Positions 45,826 through 56,671 of a DNA stretch of 64,000 nucleotides are shown here, piece after piece. The notes beneath the pieces are model-generated. The model had not been told where the DNA came from and made no database searches. It was given only the letters and a program-made list of their open reading frames with translations. Source of the DNA: Xanthomonas sp. 10-10 (GTDB lineage Bacteria > Pseudomonadota > Gammaproteobacteria > Xanthomonadales > Xanthomonadaceae); NCBI RefSeq assembly GCF_040182365.1, contig NZ_CP144460.1, positions 372,001 to 436,000 of the forward strand. The letters run 5' to 3'. The position numbers and the translations under genes are program-made. Position 1 is the stretch's first letter; the number at the start of each line of letters is the position of its first letter.

Positions 45826-46928
45826 GGCGCCAATGCCAGCGTTTCGGGCAATGTGCGCCACCAGCGCTGCCCGCTGGCCGGACGGCGCAAATCCACCCGC
45901 TCGCCCATCTGCGGGGTAGCCAGCGCGACGTCCGCGGCTGCGGCCAGCGCCACGATGCGCTCCAGCGGCTCGGACCAGACATGCATGGCCAGATCGAAGG
46001 TGCCGTTGTGGATCGGCAGCAAGGTGCGCCCGCCGACATCGATAAACGCCTGCAGGCTCTGCTCCGGCTGCATGTGCACGTCCGGCCACATCTGGTCGTA
46101 GGCGCCGTTTTCGATCAGTGCCACATCGAATGGCCCCAGACGCTGGCCGATCGTCTTGAAGTGCGGGCCATAGCCACCGTCGCCGCTGAAGAACACCCGC
46201 AGGTCGGCGTCCTGGATCGCCCATGAGCACCACAGTGTGCGGTCGCGATCGAACAGGCCGCGGCCGGAAAAATGCCGCGACGGCGTGGCGGTGAGGGTGA
46301 GGCCATCCACCTCCACCGATTGCCACCAGTCCAGCTGCCGCACCTTGCCCGGGTCCACGCCCCAGCGCACCAGCAGGTCGCCCACGCCCAGCGGCGCGAC
46401 GAACACCCCGACACGGTCGGCCAGGGCGGCAATGGTGGCGCGGTCCAGGTGGTCGTAGTGGTTGTGCGACAGCAGGACCCCGGCCAGCGGCGGCAGCGCG
46501 TCCAGCGCGATCGGAGGCGCGTGGAAGCGCTTGGGCCCGGCAAACGCGAACGGCGAGGCGCGCTTGGAGAACACCGGATCGGTCAGCCACAGGCCGCCAC
46601 GCAGTTTCATCAGCACTGTGGAATGACCGAGCCGGAACAGGCTGTGGTCCGGCGTGTCGCGCAACTGCGCCGTGCTCAGCGGCAGCACCGGCAGCGACTG
46701 CGACGGCACCGTGTGCGTGGGTTTGTTGAACAGCACCTCCCACAACAGACGCAAGCCACCCAACACACCGGGCTGGCTCAGGCGGGTGGGCAGTGCGTTG
46801 CGGAAGCGGCCGTTGCGGAACTGCGGCGAGGCGGCATGCGAGGCGGTGCGTGGCAGATGACGGGACTGGGTGGGCACGATGGCATCCATCGATGAGGGAA
46901 GGCGAACCGGCAGCGCCGGCGATGTCAT
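45822..46928 (-). CDS. MBL-fold metallo-hydrolase (NAPE-PLD/UlaG-like)
   Basis: A 368-residue protein with the metal motif SHNHYDHLDR (HxHxDH), FSGDGGYGPHFKTIG and a later HNGTFDLAMHVW. The N-terminal extension of about 80 residues (RFRNALPTRLSQPGVLGGLRLLWEVLFNKP) and GHSTVLMKLRGGLWLTDPVF match bacterial relatives of N-acylphosphatidylethanolamine-hydrolysing phospholipase D. It starts at MTSPALP; a longer TTG-free frame to 46982 would run through the operator. Divergent from the TetR gene. Confidence 0.88.
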   Translation of the reverse strand: MTSPALPVRLPSSMDAIVPTQSRHLPRTASHAASPQFRNGRFRNALPTRLSQPGVLGGLRLLWEVLFNKPTHTVPSQSLPVLPLSTAQLRDTPDHSLFRLGHSTVLMKLRGGLWLTDPVFSKRASPFAFAGPKRFHAPPIALDALPPLAGVLLSHNHYDHLDRATIAALADRVGVFVAPLGVGDLLVRWGVDPGKVRQLDWWQSVEVDGLTLTATPSRHFSGRGLFDRDRTLWCSWAIQDADLRVFFSGDGGYGPHFKTIGQRLGPFDVALIENGAYDQMWPDVHMQPEQSLQAFIDVGGRTLLPIHNGTFDLAMHVWSEPLERIVALAAAADVALATPQMGERVDLRRPASGQRWWRTLPETLALAP

Positions 46929-46931
46929 TAC

Positions 46932-46946
46932 ACTACACAGTGTAGT
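46932..46946. promoter_or_regulatory. Palindromic operator between metallo-hydrolase and TetR genes
   Basis: ACTACAC, A, GTGTAGT: a perfect 7-bp palindrome 4 bp before the metallo-hydrolase start and 43 bp before the TetR start, embedded in an AT-richer stretch. Another GTGTAA half lies at 46973-46978. The position suits autoregulation by the neighbouring TetR protein. Confidence 0.7.
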
Positions 46947-46988
46947 TTTATCTTGGGGAATGTAAACCAGGCGGTGTAACATTGCGCC

Positions 46989-47621
46989 ATGTCCAGTTCA
47001 TCCGACGCGGTGCCGGCGCAGCAACGACTCACCGACCGCAAGCGCCACGCCATCGTCGAGGCGGCCATTGCCGAGTTCCGGCAGCACGGGTTCGAGGCCA
47101 CCAGCATGGACCGCGTGGCGGCCACGGCCGGCGTGTCCAAGCGCACCGTCTATAACCATTTCCCCAGCAAGGACGCGCTATTTGGCGAGATCCTGCGCGG
47201 GCTGTGGCAGCGCAGTGCCGAAGCGGTGAATCTGGCGTACCGCCCCGACCAATCATTGCGCACGCAGTTGACGCAATTGCTGCAGCAAAAGCTGCGGCTG
47301 CTCGACGATGCCGCCTTTATCGACCTCTCGCGCGTGGCGATCGCCGAAGGTATCCACTCGCCCGAACGCGCCCGCGCGCTGCTGGCGCAACTGGGCAGCA
47401 AGGAAGAGGGCACCACCACCTGGCTGCGTGCCGCACTGGCCGATGGCCGCCTGGTCGAGGTCGATCCGGAATTCGCCTCGCAACAACTCCAGGCGCTGGT
47501 GAAGGGGTTTGCGTTCTGGCCGCAGTTGGCGATGGGGCAGCCGCCGCTATCGCCCGCCCAGCAGGCGCAGGTGGCCGAATCAGCGGTGGAGATGTTTCTG
47601 GCGCTCTACGGGCGCGAATGA
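46989..47621 (+). CDS. TetR/AcrR-family transcriptional regulator
   Basis: A 210-residue repressor: N-terminal helix-turn-helix RHAIVEAAIAEFRQHGFEATSMDRVAATAGVSKRTVYNHFPSKDALF and a C-terminal helical ligand domain (AefR-like, FIDLSRVAIAEGIHSPERARALLAQLG). It is divergent from the metallo-hydrolase/SDR pair and shares a palindromic operator with it, so it very likely represses both and itself until an unknown ligand binds. Confidence 0.92.
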   Translation: MSSSSDAVPAQQRLTDRKRHAIVEAAIAEFRQHGFEATSMDRVAATAGVSKRTVYNHFPSKDALFGEILRGLWQRSAEAVNLAYRPDQSLRTQLTQLLQQKLRLLDDAAFIDLSRVAIAEGIHSPERARALLAQLGSKEEGTTTWLRAALADGRLVEVDPEFASQQLQALVKGFAFWPQLAMGQPPLSPAQQAQVAESAVEMFLALYGRE

Positions 47622-47968
47622 GCGTCGTGGCAGCGCGGCCGCGTGCGCCGACTGGCTGGTTCTTGCTTGGAAGCCGCAGTAGCGGTCGCGCACTGCGGCC
47701 CTTGCGCACGGCCATCGCGCACCTGACGCACCTGCTCGGTTTGTCGGTCGCTCAGCAGCGTCTGTGCGCACTCGCGGCCGAGCGCGTGGTGTCATCTGCG
47801 CTGACGCGTGCGAGCGAGAAATGCCGAGCTATTCCTGCACGCAGAGCTGCAACGCACGCAGCGCATGTCACCGGCGGCATGTGTGCGCTGCGGATTGCTG
47901 CACGCGTCCGGCGCAGCCGACGGCGTGGGCGCGCATCCTGGCGCGGCAGGCAAACCGCGCAGAGCCAC
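47622..47968. other. Gene-free spacer after the TetR gene
   Basis: About 350 bp between converging genes. Overlapping Arg/Ala-rich frames occur on both strands but none has a start site or a recognisable product. I see no terminator with a T-run. Confidence 0.5.
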
Positions 47969-48331
47969 TTACGTGCCGTCAGCGTCCTGCGCCCACACCG
48001 CCAGCGCATAGCCATGCGGATCGGTGAAGTGGAAACGTCGCCCGCCGGGAAATGCGAACACCGGGCGAGTGATGGTGCCGCCGGCCGCTTCGATGCGCGC
48101 CTGCGTGGCCGCCAGATCGTCGGAGGCCAGCACCACCAGTGCGCCGCCCGGCTCCGGTGTGCCGTGGAAGAACCCGCCGGCGAGTCGGCCGTCGCGGAAC
48201 TCGCAATAGTCGGGGCCGTACCCCTGGAAGGTCCACTCGAATGCCGCGCCGTAAAACGCCTTGGCGACCTCGATCGAGGCGACTGCAAATTCCAGGTAGT
48301 CGATACGGTGATGCTGTTCGCTGCGGTGCAT
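47969..48331 (-). CDS. VOC-family (glyoxalase/bleomycin-resistance fold) protein
   Basis: A 120-residue protein with two beta-alpha-beta-beta-beta repeats: RIDYLEFAVASIEVAKAFYGAAFEWTF and GALVVLASDDLAATQARIEAAGGTI, ending FTDPHGYALAVWA. The metal-ligand pattern (His and Glu at the ends of strands) is partly kept. The substrate is unknown. It lies 71 bp downstream of an AraC-type regulator on the same strand. Confidence 0.85.
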   Translation of the reverse strand: MHRSEQHHRIDYLEFAVASIEVAKAFYGAAFEWTFQGYGPDYCEFRDGRLAGGFFHGTPEPGGALVVLASDDLAATQARIEAAGGTITRPVFAFPGGRRFHFTDPHGYALAVWAQDADGT

Positions 48332-48402
48332 GGTGATCTCGCGTGTCGGGTGGCTGCACAGCATGGGCTGCCAGGCCCCGACCGACTTGGCGAAAACGGC
48401 CA

Positions 48403-49128
48403 TCAACGCGCGTGTTGCTGCACCAACTCGCGCGGACTCAACCCGGCAAGCCGGCGCGCATCGCGGACCAGATGCGGGGCATCGCCGTAGCCTGCTTCCA
48501 GCGCGGCAGCGGTGAGGGTGGGGTAGTGACCAGCCAGGCGTAAGAAGCGCTGCAGGCGCAGGATGCGTTCCAGGGTCTTGGGGCCGTAGCCGAATGCCAC
48601 ACGGCAACGCCGCCGCAGCTGGCGCTCGCTGATGCCCAGCGCTGCGCACAACGCGGGCACCCGCAGCGCTGCATGGTCTGCCAGCTGCGCGAAGGCCCAG
48701 GCCATGCGCCGATCCACCGGCGTGGCATGCTGCCGACATAGCGCATGCAGCGCCTGCAGCGCATCGCCACCCTCGTGCAGCCGCTGTTGCCAGTGATGTC
48801 CACGGGCGCCCCACAGCTCCTCCAGCGCCACGCGTTGGTTGGCCAGATGATGCAGCGGGACGCCAAGCACGCCTGCGGCCGCACCCGCGCTCAGGCGCAC
48901 GCCGGTGAGCACGCTGCCGGCCGCCACGCAGGCCATGTTCGCGGTCTGGTCTGGGCCGGCGACGAACAGCGAGACGCCATCCCAGATCAGATCGACGCAG
49001 CCATCCGGCAACACCCGCACCGGTGCGCTCGCCGCACCCTGCCGATATCGCCAACTGCAGCGCAGCTGTGTGTGCAGGTCGGGCGGTGGCGGGAGCTGCG
49101 CGTAGCGGGATTCGGAGTCCGGGGGCAT
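48403..49128 (-). CDS. AraC-family transcriptional regulator
   Basis: A 241-residue protein with the C-terminal AraC helix-turn-helix pair (VPALCAALGISERQLRRRCRVAFGYGPKTLERILRLQRFL and AGYGDAPHLVRDARRLAGLSPRELV). The N-terminal half (VRVLPDGCVDLIWDG, LTGVRLSAGAAAGVLGVPLHHLAN) matches the DUF6597 sensor domain common in this group. ATG at 49128 chosen; TTG at 49146 is an alternative. It probably controls the downstream VOC gene. Confidence 0.85.
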   Translation of the reverse strand: MPPDSESRYAQLPPPPDLHTQLRCSWRYRQGAASAPVRVLPDGCVDLIWDGVSLFVAGPDQTANMACVAAGSVLTGVRLSAGAAAGVLGVPLHHLANQRVALEELWGARGHHWQQRLHEGGDALQALHALCRQHATPVDRRMAWAFAQLADHAALRVPALCAALGISERQLRRRCRVAFGYGPKTLERILRLQRFLRLAGHYPTLTAAALEAGYGDAPHLVRDARRLAGLSPRELVQQHAR

Positions 49129-49376
49129 GGAAGCGGTCTGTGGCAAGACGCGTCAGCGCAGCCGGATGGCTGCATCTGCCGATGTGTCGACGCGGCCGCC
49201 CGGGCGCTCGGGCCGGCCCGGTGTCGCGGCAGGATCGTTCCGGGCAGTGGTAGGCATGGACCTCATCTCCTGGTTGATTGCAGCCAGGCGCAACCGGCAA
49301 TAGCGTCAGATGCTGTAGCGCATAGCCGAAATGCTCTCGCTGCCGGGTATCGGCACGCGCAGCGTCGCAGAACCCG

Positions 49377-50639
49377 TCAGCGACCGGAACGACCGGCGTC
49401 CAGTGCTCCGGCTGTGTCCGCGTACCGGCGTCCATGGAACCAGGCCACCATCGGCGAGGCCATTACCGTGGTCACCAGCGTCATGCCGAACAACAGGGTG
49501 AACAGGTCCGGCCCGATCACGCCGCTGTCCAGGCCGATCTTGATCACCACCAGTTCCATCAGGCCGCGTGCGTTCATCAGCGAGCCCACGGTCAGGCTGT
49601 CGCGCCAATCGTGGCCGCTTAGCCGCGCGCCCACGGTGCAGCCGACCAGCTTGCCGGTGACCGCCACGCCGATCACCAGCAGCAAACCGGCAATGCCGGC
49701 GCCGGCAAACGTGCTGGGGCTGGTGGCCTGGCCGGCGACGGCAAACAGCACCGGCATCAGCAAGGCGATCGCCAGCGGCTCGATGCGCTCGGCCAGATGC
49801 TCCAGCAAGCGGTCTTCGCGCGGCAGGCAGATGCCGAACACGAAGGCACCGAAGATCGCATGCAGTCCGATCCATTCGGCCGCCGCGGCGCAGCCGAGCA
49901 GGCCGATCAGCACCCACACCAATGCGCTGGACGCATGGCGGCCGTCGTGCGCGCGCGGCGCGAGCAGCCGCGCATACGCGGGCTTGAGCACGCCGAACAC
50001 CAGGGCGAGCAAGACCAGCGCACCGACTGCGGTAAACGCCACGCCGCCATGCGCGCTGTTTCCGGTGAGGGTGAGCACTACCGCCAGGAAGATCCATACC
50101 GTGGCGTCGTCGATCACCGCCGCGCCCAATGCCAGGCGCCCTGCCGGCGTGCGGGTCATGTTGCGGTCCTTGAGGATGCGCGCCAGCACCGGAAACGCGG
50201 TCACCGACATCGCCGCAGCGATGAACAACGCGAACGGCCAGAAGCCGATGCCGTGCGGAGCAAAGCGCGCAAACAACCACGGCGCGGCGGCAAGGCCCAG
50301 CAGCAACGGCAATACGATCCCCGCGATGCCGACCGTCACCGACGAGCGGATCTGCGCCTTGCTGCCTTCCGGCGCACGCAGCTCCACGCCCACGATGAAC
50401 ATGAAAAGCACCACCCCGATGTTGGCCAGGCCCGACAGCGGCGGCAAGCTCTTGGCTGCGAACAGCACACCATGCATCTGCGGGAACCAGGCACCGAAGG
50501 CGATCGGACCCAGCAACAAACCGGCCGCCATTTCGCCGATCACCGGCGGCTGCCCGACGCGTTGCAGCAACGCGCCGCATCCGCGTGCCACGCCCAGGAT
50601 CACTGCCAGTTGCACCAATAACAACGTGGTCGGATTCAT
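49377..50639 (-). CDS. CPA2-family cation/proton antiporter
   Basis: A 420-residue inner-membrane protein with about twelve hydrophobic segments, VIGEMAAGLLLGPIAFG near the start, an AAMSVTAFPVLARILKD motif, IDDATVWIFLAVVLT with the paired acidic residues of the ion site, and GLMELVVIKIGLDSG near the end. It has the Kef/Na+-H+ exchanger fold without the cytosolic RCK/TrkA domain of KefB/KefC. Ion specificity is unknown. The frame is open to 51101 but the family start is MNPTTLLLVQLAVILG. Confidence 0.88.
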   Translation of the reverse strand: MNPTTLLLVQLAVILGVARGCGALLQRVGQPPVIGEMAAGLLLGPIAFGAWFPQMHGVLFAAKSLPPLSGLANIGVVLFMFIVGVELRAPEGSKAQIRSSVTVGIAGIVLPLLLGLAAAPWLFARFAPHGIGFWPFALFIAAAMSVTAFPVLARILKDRNMTRTPAGRLALGAAVIDDATVWIFLAVVLTLTGNSAHGGVAFTAVGALVLLALVFGVLKPAYARLLAPRAHDGRHASSALVWVLIGLLGCAAAAEWIGLHAIFGAFVFGICLPREDRLLEHLAERIEPLAIALLMPVLFAVAGQATSPSTFAGAGIAGLLLVIGVAVTGKLVGCTVGARLSGHDWRDSLTVGSLMNARGLMELVVIKIGLDSGVIGPDLFTLLFGMTLVTTVMASPMVAWFHGRRYADTAGALDAGRSGR

Positions 50640-51111
50640 CTGCTTCGCTTTTCCATGGGTTGCGTCGGCACGGCCGCAGCACAGGCGGCGTGGGCATGGC
50701 CGGCCTTCCCTGCGGACCGGCCGCACAGCACTGTACTGCATCGACACAGAGCTTGATCCGCGGCCAGAAGCATTGGCGTGCGCCGCAGCGCAGGACTGGC
50801 GCTGGCAAGCGTGGCCTGTGAGCGGTGCACGGCGATCCGATGTATTTGCCTTGCCTGTGCGGCGCCGTGGTCCCGATGATCGCTCCCGCTCCAGGCGAAA
50901 GGCCTGCGCCGTTGCAGCGCGCTGGCAATGGCGCAGGCAACCGCCCGCACCGATGCGCACCGAAGCGGCAATCCCACGTTCCCGCCTCGGTTGACCTGCC
51001 GCTTTACAGCACCGGCCGTAGCCGCGCTGCACCGCGCGGGGCCGCGTGCAGGCGAACCGTGCTGCATCCGTGCGCGTGGCGAGCCCGACGGCAGCGCGCA
51101 TGCGGGGAGGC
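50640..51111. other. Gene-free spacer between antiporter and LysR gene
   Basis: About 470 bp. Frames across it are shadows with Arg/Ala-rich translations. No promoter, terminator or repeat stands out. Confidence 0.45.
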
Positions 51112-52068
51112 TCAACGTTCCGAATCGCCGCCTTCGTCGTACCCGCGCGGCGTAAACAGATCCGGCTGGATCAGCTCGATAAAGGCACGCGCCTGCGGCG
51201 ACAGATACTTGCCCTTGCGTACCACCACGCCATAACTGCGGGTGGGGAAATAGTCCTTGAGCGAGCGCGTGGCCAGTTTGTCGCGATCGGCATCGGTCAC
51301 GCAGATCGCGGTGACGATGGAAATGCCCATGCCCATCGCCACGTATTGCTTGATCACTTCCCAGCCGCCCACTTCCAGCGCGACGGTGTACGGCACGCGT
51401 GCCTGCTGAAAGATCAGGTCGACCAGGCGATAGGTCACCTGCCGGCGTGGCGGCAGGATCAACGGATACGGCGACAGATCCTGCAGCGTGACCGTGGACT
51501 TGCCGGCCAACGGGTGGTCGGGCGGGGTGATCAGCAATTGCTCGAAGCGATACACCGGCGCGTAGTTGAGGTCGGCGGGTACGTCCAGCATGGAGCCGAC
51601 CGCCAGGTCGACGGCGTCTTCGCGCAACAGGTCGGTGCCATCGGCGCTGATCGCGTTGTGCAGGGTCAGGCGCACGTCCGGATGGCGCGCGCGGAAGTTC
51701 GCCACGATGCGCGGCAGCAGGTACAGGATGGTGGAGCTGTTGGCGGCGATATTGAGCTCGCCGGCATCCAGCCCGCGTACCTTCTCGCGAAAGCTGGCCT
51801 CCAGCCCGTCCAGGCTTTCCACCAGCGGCAGTGCCATGTCGTACAGCAGCTGTCCTTCGCGGCTGGGGGCCAGGCGGCGCCCGGAGCGCTCGAACAGGGC
51901 CACGCCGAGGTCGCGCTCCAGGGCTTGCAGCTGCAGGGTTACTGCCGGTTGGCTGACGTAAAGCGCCTCAGCCGCCCGTGAGACCGAGCCAAGCCGCACT
52001 GTCTGGCAGAACGCACGCAACGGCTTGAGGCGGTCAGATTTGTAGGAAAATCGAGGGGTTGGCGCCAT
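51112..52068 (-). CDS. LysR-family transcriptional regulator
   Basis: A 318-residue regulator: winged helix-turn-helix at residues 14-70 (RLKPLRAFCQTVRLGSVSRAAEALYVSQPAVTLQLQALERDLGVALFER) and a C-terminal periplasmic-binding-like ligand domain with GGWEVIKQYVAMGMGISIVTAICV. The overall form resembles CysB/Cbl relatives. It is divergent from aceB with 118 bp between and a T-N11-A palindrome in that space, so it is the probable regulator of the glyoxylate shunt here. Confidence 0.92.
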   Translation of the reverse strand: MAPTPRFSYKSDRLKPLRAFCQTVRLGSVSRAAEALYVSQPAVTLQLQALERDLGVALFERSGRRLAPSREGQLLYDMALPLVESLDGLEASFREKVRGLDAGELNIAANSSTILYLLPRIVANFRARHPDVRLTLHNAISADGTDLLREDAVDLAVGSMLDVPADLNYAPVYRFEQLLITPPDHPLAGKSTVTLQDLSPYPLILPPRRQVTYRLVDLIFQQARVPYTVALEVGGWEVIKQYVAMGMGISIVTAICVTDADRDKLATRSLKDYFPTRSYGVVVRKGKYLSPQARAFIELIQPDLFTPRGYDEGGDSER

Positions 52069-52092
52069 ATGGAGCTGGCTTCCGGATTAAAT

Positions 52093-52107
52093 ATAAGCAC
52101 AGCTTAT
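52093..52107. promoter_or_regulatory. LysR-type T-N11-A box between lysR and aceB
   Basis: ATAAGC, ACA, GCTTAT: a perfect palindrome whose inner part is TAAGCACAGCTTA, exactly T-N11-A. It lies 25 bp before the LysR start and 80 bp before aceB. Confidence 0.75.
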
Positions 52108-52186
52108 TTACAGCATTGATAAAACTGCTTTGTCAAATAGTTGCTGGCGGCGCACGGTGCAGGTCCGGATGCACAAGGACCTCCAC

Positions 52187-53803
52187 ATGTCTGCCACCGC
52201 TTTCGCTTCACGTCCCACCGACCGCGCCACACCCGGTTTGTCGTTGACCACACAGGTTGCAGGGCAGACGGAGCTGCTGCCGCCAGCCGCGCTGGCACTG
52301 CTGGTGTCGCTGCATCGGGCGATCGAGCCCGGCCGCCAGCAGCGGCTGGCCCAGCGGCGTGCCCGCCAGGCCGCCTTCGATGCCGGCCAGCTGCCGGACT
52401 TTCGTGCGGACACCCGCGCCATCCGCGCCGGCGACTGGCGCGTCGCCGCGCTGCCGGCGGCGCTGCAGGACCGGCGCGTGGAGATCACCGGCCCGACCGA
52501 TCCGAAGATGGTCATCAATGCACTGAACTCCGGCGCCAAGGTGTTCATGGCCGACTTCGAGGATTCCACCGCGCCGACCTGGCGCAACCTGCTGGCCGGC
52601 CAGCGCACCCTGGCCGCCGCCGTGCGCGGCGACCTCAGCTTCGATGCGCCCAATGGCAAGCATTACGCGCTGCGCCCGGAAGCCGAGCGTGCGGTGCTGA
52701 TCGTGCGCCCGCGCGGTTGGCACCTGGACGAAAAACACGTCCATATCGATGGCCAGCCGCTGGCGGGCGGCCTGTTCGACGCGGCGTTGTTCGCCTTCCA
52801 CAACGCCCGCGCGCTGCTGGCCAAGGACCGCGGCCCCTACCTGTACCTGCCCAAGTTGCAGAGCATGGAAGAAGCCGCGCTGTGGGAAACCGCGCTGGCG
52901 CATATCGAAGCGATGCTCGGCCTGCCGCACGGCCAGATCAAGGTCACCGTGCTGATCGAAACGCTGCCGGCGGTGTTCGAGATGGACGAGATCCTGCACG
53001 CGCTGCGCGAGCGCATCGTCGGGCTCAATTGCGGGCGCTGGGACTACATCTTTTCGTATCTCAAGACCTTCCGCGCGCACCGCAACCGTGTGTTGCCCGA
53101 GCGTGGCCAGGTCACCATGACCCAACCGTTCTTGAAGGCGTATTCGGAACTGCTGATCAAGACCTGTCACCGCCGCGGCGCGCATGCGATGGGCGGGATG
53201 GCCGCGCAGATTCCGATCAACCACGATGAGGCTGCCAACGAACAGGCCATGGCACGCGTGCGCGCCGACAAGCTGCGCGAGGTCACCGCCGGCCACGACG
53301 GCACCTGGGTGGCGCATCCGGCGTTGATTCCGGTGGCGATGAAACTGTTCGACGAACACATGCCCACCGCGCATCAGCAGCATGTGTTGCGCAACGATGT
53401 GCAGGTGACGCGCGACATGCTGATCGCGCCTTCGCCGGGCACCATCACCCGCGCCGGTTTCGAAGGTAATGTCGAAGTCTGCGTGCGTTATCTGGCCGCC
53501 TGGCTGGAAGGCAATGGCTGCGTGCCGATCCACAACCTGATGGAAGACGCCGCCACCGCCGAAATCAGTCGCGCGCAGCTATGGCAGTGGCTGCATCACG
53601 GCCAGCATCTGGACGACGGCACCGCCATCGATCAGCAACTGCTGCAGGCAACCCTGCGCGCATTGCCGGCGCGCCTGGGGACAGCCACGGCACTCCCTGG
53701 CGCCACGCGAATCGATGAGGCAATCGCGTTGCTGGAAGAACTCAGCCGTGCCGATGAACTGGCGGACTTTCTCACCGTGCCGGCGTACCGCCTGATCGAC
53801 TAG
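52187..53803 (+). CDS. aceB: Malate synthase A
   Basis: A 538-residue enzyme condensing glyoxylate with acetyl-CoA to malate. Motifs: [33 protein letters not shown] (magnesium and glyoxylate site), [74 protein letters not shown], and [11 protein letters not shown]. The ATG at 52187 has an AAGGAC site. It pairs with aceA, 307 bp downstream, for growth on acetate or fatty acids; the olefin and beta-oxidation genes nearby feed acetyl-CoA. Confidence 0.96.
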   Translation: MSATAFASRPTDRATPGLSLTTQVAGQTELLPPAALALLVSLHRAIEPGRQQRLAQRRARQAAFDAGQLPDFRADTRAIRAGDWRVAALPAALQDRRVEITGPTDPKMVINALNSGAKVFMADFEDSTAPTWRNLLAGQRTLAAAVRGDLSFDAPNGKHYALRPEAERAVLIVRPRGWHLDEKHVHIDGQPLAGGLFDAALFAFHNARALLAKDRGPYLYLPKLQSMEEAALWETALAHIEAMLGLPHGQIKVTVLIETLPAVFEMDEILHALRERIVGLNCGRWDYIFSYLKTFRAHRNRVLPERGQVTMTQPFLKAYSELLIKTCHRRGAHAMGGMAAQIPINHDEAANEQAMARVRADKLREVTAGHDGTWVAHPALIPVAMKLFDEHMPTAHQQHVLRNDVQVTRDMLIAPSPGTITRAGFEGNVEVCVRYLAAWLEGNGCVPIHNLMEDAATAEISRAQLWQWLHHGQHLDDGTAIDQQLLQATLRALPARLGTATALPGATRIDEAIALLEELSRADELADFLTVPAYRLID

Positions 53804-54110
53804 AGCAGCCAACAGAACTACTGCGCAGCCTGCAGGCGGGCGCGGCCGGTGCTCGGAATCCTCATGCAGCTCGTACACTCCGGTTCCTCCGCGCCGTCCG
53901 CACCCACCTGACGACTGCTCGCTACGTTCTGGTAGCCGCTCTAATCACCGCATTGCAGCGACACCCATGGTGCCCCTGCACTCCTCACCTCAATGCAGCA
54001 CACCGCCCGTTGCGCGCAGACGCAACGACGGCCTCGCCATGCCGCATGCCGTGTCATGCACGGCCTTCCTTCCTCGTTCCATCCGTCGTCGCCCTTCAGG
54101 AGAACGCAAG
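53804..54110. other. Spacer between aceB and aceA
   Basis: About 310 bp with no gene. The CAGGAGAACGCAAG ribosome site of aceA is at its end. Such a gap could hold an aceA promoter, but I see no clear element. Confidence 0.45.
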
Positions 54111-55406
<1,296 letters not shown>

Positions 55407-55450
55407 CCTGCAGCGGGCCGTCCGCGTTTCGCCACCCCAGGAGGGGGAGA

Positions 55451-55480
55451 GGGCTCGGGAAACCGGGCCCTTTTTTTTTC
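55451..55480 (+). terminator. Rho-independent terminator after aceA
   Basis: GGGCTCGG, GAAA loop, CCGGGCCC then nine T residues (55471-55479). An 8-bp stem with one T-G pair and a GNRA loop: textbook structure. Confidence 0.92.
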
Positions 55481-55600
55481 GGCAATACCCGACATTCCGT
55501 CTCTTTTCCCGAGAGAAAGAGTGTGATCTGGTGCGGGGCCGTGGGGTTCCTGTAGGATTTGCCCACGGGCTAATGGTGCGGGCCGGCCTAAGGAAACGGG

Positions 55601-56668
55601 ATGACTTGCCACAACACTGCAGGCGCAGTTGAGCCGACCGGAAGCGTTGCCAAGACGCTCTCGGACGGGCTGCATGCGTTGATGACCGCTGACGAACTGG
55701 CGTTTTTCGCCCGCTTCGGCCGTACCCGTGAGCTTGCCGCAGGCCAGGCGCTGTTCGAGCGCGGTGCGATCGGCACCCAGATGTTCATCGTGGTCAGTGG
55801 CCAGATCGACCTGGATTTCGGTGAAGACCTGACGCTCAAGCACCTGGGGCCAGGCGAATTTTTTGGCGAGCTCGGCCTACTCATCGGCGATCACGCGCGC
55901 AGTGCCGGCGCCAGCGCATCCATGGACAGCCGCCTGATCGAACTGGCGCACGACGATTTTCAGCGTCTGGTCGACCACGATCCTTCGATGGTCGCGCATT
56001 TTCTGCGCCGCTCCATCGTGCGTGTGGTCAACAACGAGCAGCTGCTGATCCGTCAGCTGCGCCGTCGCAACCACGATCTGGAAGCGGCGCTGGACAATCT
56101 CTACGTCACCTCGCACCAGCTCAACCACACCGAAGAACTCAGCCGCACCGACGAGCTGACCGGGTTGCACAACCGGCGCGGTCTGGCGCTGTATCTGCAG
56201 GAATGTCGCCGCGTCGGCAACGTGCCGGGCGTCGGGCTGATCCTGATCGACTGCGACCGCTTCAAGCGCATCAACGACGAGTTCGGCCATCTGGCCGGCG
56301 ACCGCGTGTTGCAGAACGTGGCGCATGCCCTGCGTTCGGTCATCGCCGAGGGCGATCTTGCCTGCCGTCTCGGCGGCGACGAATTCTGCGTACTGGTTGC
56401 GCAAGGCACCCCGGAGCTGGTGCACCACATCGGCGAGTGCATCGTGCGCGCGGTGGAAGCGCGCCTGTGCAACAACCAGGGCGAGCAGGGCTGCTCGGTC
56501 AGCGTCGGCCTGTGCATGATCGATGCGGAGGCGTCCTGGAACGACTGGTACACGCTCGCCGATAGCGCGCTGTATGAAGCCAAGCGGCAAGGCGGCAATG
56601 TGCTGGCCATGCACCAAGCGCTCGCACCGCCGCCATCCGGCGCTGCGCCTGCTCCAGAGCATGGCTGA
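55601..56668 (+). CDS. Cyclic-nucleotide-binding GGDEF protein (candidate diguanylate cyclase)
   Basis: A 355-residue cytosolic protein. Residues about 30-135 form a cNMP-binding domain with the phosphate cassette FGELGLLIGDHARSAGASA (Glu and Arg both present). A short helix leads to a GGDEF domain (about 185-340) with RTDELTGLHNRRGL and a full GGDEF signature at 258-262 in CRLGGDEFCVLV. The RxxD inhibitory I-site reads AEGD, so product inhibition is probably lost. It ends 3 bp before the class III cyclase gene, so one message carries both a cNMP-sensing c-di-GMP synthase and a cyclase. Its DNA composition is typical of the surrounding chromosome. Confidence 0.88.
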   Translation: MTCHNTAGAVEPTGSVAKTLSDGLHALMTADELAFFARFGRTRELAAGQALFERGAIGTQMFIVVSGQIDLDFGEDLTLKHLGPGEFFGELGLLIGDHARSAGASASMDSRLIELAHDDFQRLVDHDPSMVAHFLRRSIVRVVNNEQLLIRQLRRRNHDLEAALDNLYVTSHQLNHTEELSRTDELTGLHNRRGLALYLQECRRVGNVPGVGLILIDCDRFKRINDEFGHLAGDRVLQNVAHALRSVIAEGDLACRLGGDEFCVLVAQGTPELVHHIGECIVRAVEARLCNNQGEQGCSVSVGLCMIDAEASWNDWYTLADSALYEAKRQGGNVLAMHQALAPPPSGAAPAPEHG

Positions 56669-56671
56669 GGC

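Noticed and set aside
50640..51101. N-terminal extension of the antiporter frame
   Set aside because: The 154 extra residues are Arg/Ala-rich and not part of the antiporter family; the membrane protein starts at 50639.
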